A stretch of 6,490 bases of DNA. Origin: Candidatus Moraniibacteriota bacterium. Its GTDB lineage: Bacteria; Patescibacteriota; Minisyncoccia; Moranbacterales; UBA9337. The position numbers and the translations under genes were made by a program. The notes under the pieces are model-generated. The model saw only the letters and a list, made by a program, of their open reading frames with translations, was not told the origin of the DNA and made no database searches. The first letter of the stretch is position 1; each line of letters starts with the position of its first letter. Below are positions 5,477 to 6,490 of this stretch, in pieces. The DNA is taken from contig JALNYX010000045.1 of NCBI GenBank assembly GCA_023229615.1, forward strand, positions 1-6,490, written 5' to 3'.

Positions 5477-6490
5477 ATGGTCGGAAAAAAAACAAACGAG
5501 AATTTACGCGTTCCCCCTCATAATATTGAAGCGGAGCAGTCAGTTCTAGGATCATTAATGTTAGACAAAGACGCCATCATCAAAGTGGCGGATTTTTTGG
5601 CTGTCGGAGATTTCTACAAAGAAACACACAATATTATCTACAAGCTAATGCTGAAACTCTATGAATACAAAGAGCCTATTGATGTACTTAGTCTTTCTAA
5701 TAAACTTGAAGAAAGCAAGAAGCTTGACCTTATCGGCGGTTCCAGTTATCTCGCCTCTTTGGTAAACTCTGTTCCCTCAGCTGCCAACGTTGCGCATTAC
5801 GCGAAAGTGGTTCAAAAAAAAGCAGTCCTGCGTCGTCTTATCAATGTGGCCAATGATATTTCTGAAATTGGATATCAGGAGTCGGAAGATGTGGAAAAAA
5901 CTCTCGATATGGCTGAACAAAAACTTTTCAGTGTTTCCCAAAAATATGCCAAGAAGGATTTTACTCCAATCAAATCAATTCTCGAAAGTGCTTTCAATCG
6001 CATCGATGAATTGCACAAAGGAGAACATGATTTTCGCGGAATTCCAACCGGATTCACTGATCTGGACAATATTCTTTCCGGCCTCCAAAAATCCGATTTG
6101 ATAATTTTAGCGGCCAGACCTTCTATCGGAAAAACAACCTTTGCATTGGATATCGCCCGTCAAATTGGAACCAACACAAAAATTCCAGTGGGAATTTTTT
6201 CATTGGAAATGTCATCAGACCAATTAATCGACAGGATGATTGCCGCTGAAGCAGATGTCGACCTTTGGAGGCTCAGAACCGGAAGACTTCGCAGTGATGC
6301 AGGAAATGACGATTTTCAACGAATTGGAAATGCAATGGGATCGCTCAGTGAAGCGCCGATATATATCGACGATGCCGGAAGTGCTAATATTATGGAAATT
6401 CGAACGATGGCAAGACGTTTGCAATCCGAGCATGGAGTTGGACTGATTATTATTGACTACTTGCAATTAATGGAAGGAAGAAAAACGCAA
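5477..6490 (+). CDS. dnaB: replicative DNA helicase DnaB, N-terminal three quarters (partial)
   Basis: The open frame runs from ATG 5477 to the window edge, 338 codons, about 120 short of a usual DnaB of 450-470. DnaB is the hexameric, ATP-driven helicase that unwinds DNA at the replication fork and recruits primase. The N-terminal domain begins with the family hallmark VPPHNIEAEQSVLGSLMLD (12-30) and continues through ASLVNSVPSAANVAHYA (93-109), followed by the linker. The RecA-like domain shows GIPTGFTDLDNILSGL (188-203), Walker A ARPSIGKT (213-220), FSLEMS with catalytic E244 (241-246), and Walker B IIIDYLQL (324-331, D327). The P-loop has Ile where Met is more common (PSMGKT). No intein interrupts the Walker A site. 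The visible sequence is intact, with no frameshift. It is the chromosomal housekeeping type by its full-length N-terminal domain, and it is divergent from the regulator gene with a 209-nt shared control region. Confidence 0.97.
   Translation, partial: MVGKKTNENLRVPPHNIEAEQSVLGSLMLDKDAIIKVADFLAVGDFYKETHNIIYKLMLKLYEYKEPIDVLSLSNKLEESKKLDLIGGSSYLASLVNSVPSAANVAHYAKVVQKKAVLRRLINVANDISEIGYQESEDVEKTLDMAEQKLFSVSQKYAKKDFTPIKSILESAFNRIDELHKGEHDFRGIPTGFTDLDNILSGLQKSDLIILAARPSIGKTTFALDIARQIGTNTKIPVGIFSLEMSSDQLIDRMIAAEADVDLWRLRTGRLRSDAGNDDFQRIGNAMGSLSEAPIYIDDAGSANIMEIRTMARRLQSEHGVGLIIIDYLQLMEGRKTQ

Noticed and set aside
5323..5523. Plus-strand frame of 66 codons overlapping the dnaB start
   Set aside because: It covers the divergent promoters and ends inside dnaB in another frame. 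The product has no recognisable features.
5790..6466. Several short frames on both strands within 5790-6466
   Set aside because: All lie within the dnaB coding sequence, whose frame is intact with Walker A and B motifs.
1..6490. Recoded UGA (code 25 or 4), as in some Patescibacteria
   Set aside because: No in-frame TGA occurs in about 1,960 codons of the four complete genes and dnaB, and the genes end in TAA or TAG, so the standard bacterial code fits.
1..6490. CRISPR array, tRNA or rRNA genes, insertion sequences
   Set aside because: No regularly spaced repeats, tRNA-like cloverleaf, rRNA stretches, transposase motifs or terminal inverted repeats were recognised by eye on either strand.

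Overview
The window is AT-rich and compact, with short intergenic gaps and standard genetic code: the four complete genes contain no in-frame TGA and end in TAA or TAG. Its gene content looks like a Candidate Phyla Radiation (Patescibacteria) genome, probably a Parcubacteria/Moranbacteria-type lineage. The grounds are a cytoplasmic VirD4/TraG-like ATPase carrying a CxxC-x17-CxxC zinc ribbon, its membrane partner gene, a cysteine-rich single-pass membrane protein and a lone sigma-region-4 protein. The placement rests on remembered family resemblance, not on a search.

Layout. Positions 1-113 (minus) hold the N-terminus of a membrane-anchored protein cut by the window edge; its frame has no ATG/GTG/TTG at the expected start. 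Positions 114-257 are non-coding and hold a hairpin, an orphan strong Shine-Dalgarno-like sequence and a candidate promoter. From 258 to 5267 four minus-strand genes run head to tail with gaps of 32-41 nt, transcribed in the order: sigma-region-4/winged-helix protein (4224-5267), membrane protein (2902-4182), ATPase (929-2869), acidic cysteine-rich membrane-anchored protein (258-887). Positions 5268-5476 are a divergent control region with back-to-back promoters, a repeated -35-like octamer and a leader hairpin. From 5477 to the window end, on the plus strand, lies the first three quarters of the replicative helicase gene dnaB.

How the genes may work together. The ATPase lacks the N-terminal transmembrane segments usual in conjugative coupling proteins, while the gene directly upstream supplies a membrane segment and a large soluble domain. 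The two therefore read as a split, membrane-docked DNA or protein translocation motor. The cysteine-rich protein downstream would display a disulfide-rich acidic domain outside the membrane. The first gene of the cluster encodes a DNA-binding protein with a -35-recognition domain but no core-polymerase-binding sigma region, so it may regulate the cluster and possibly dnaB through the shared promoter region. No relaxase, VirB4 or integrase is visible, so this is a candidate translocation system and not a proven conjugative element.
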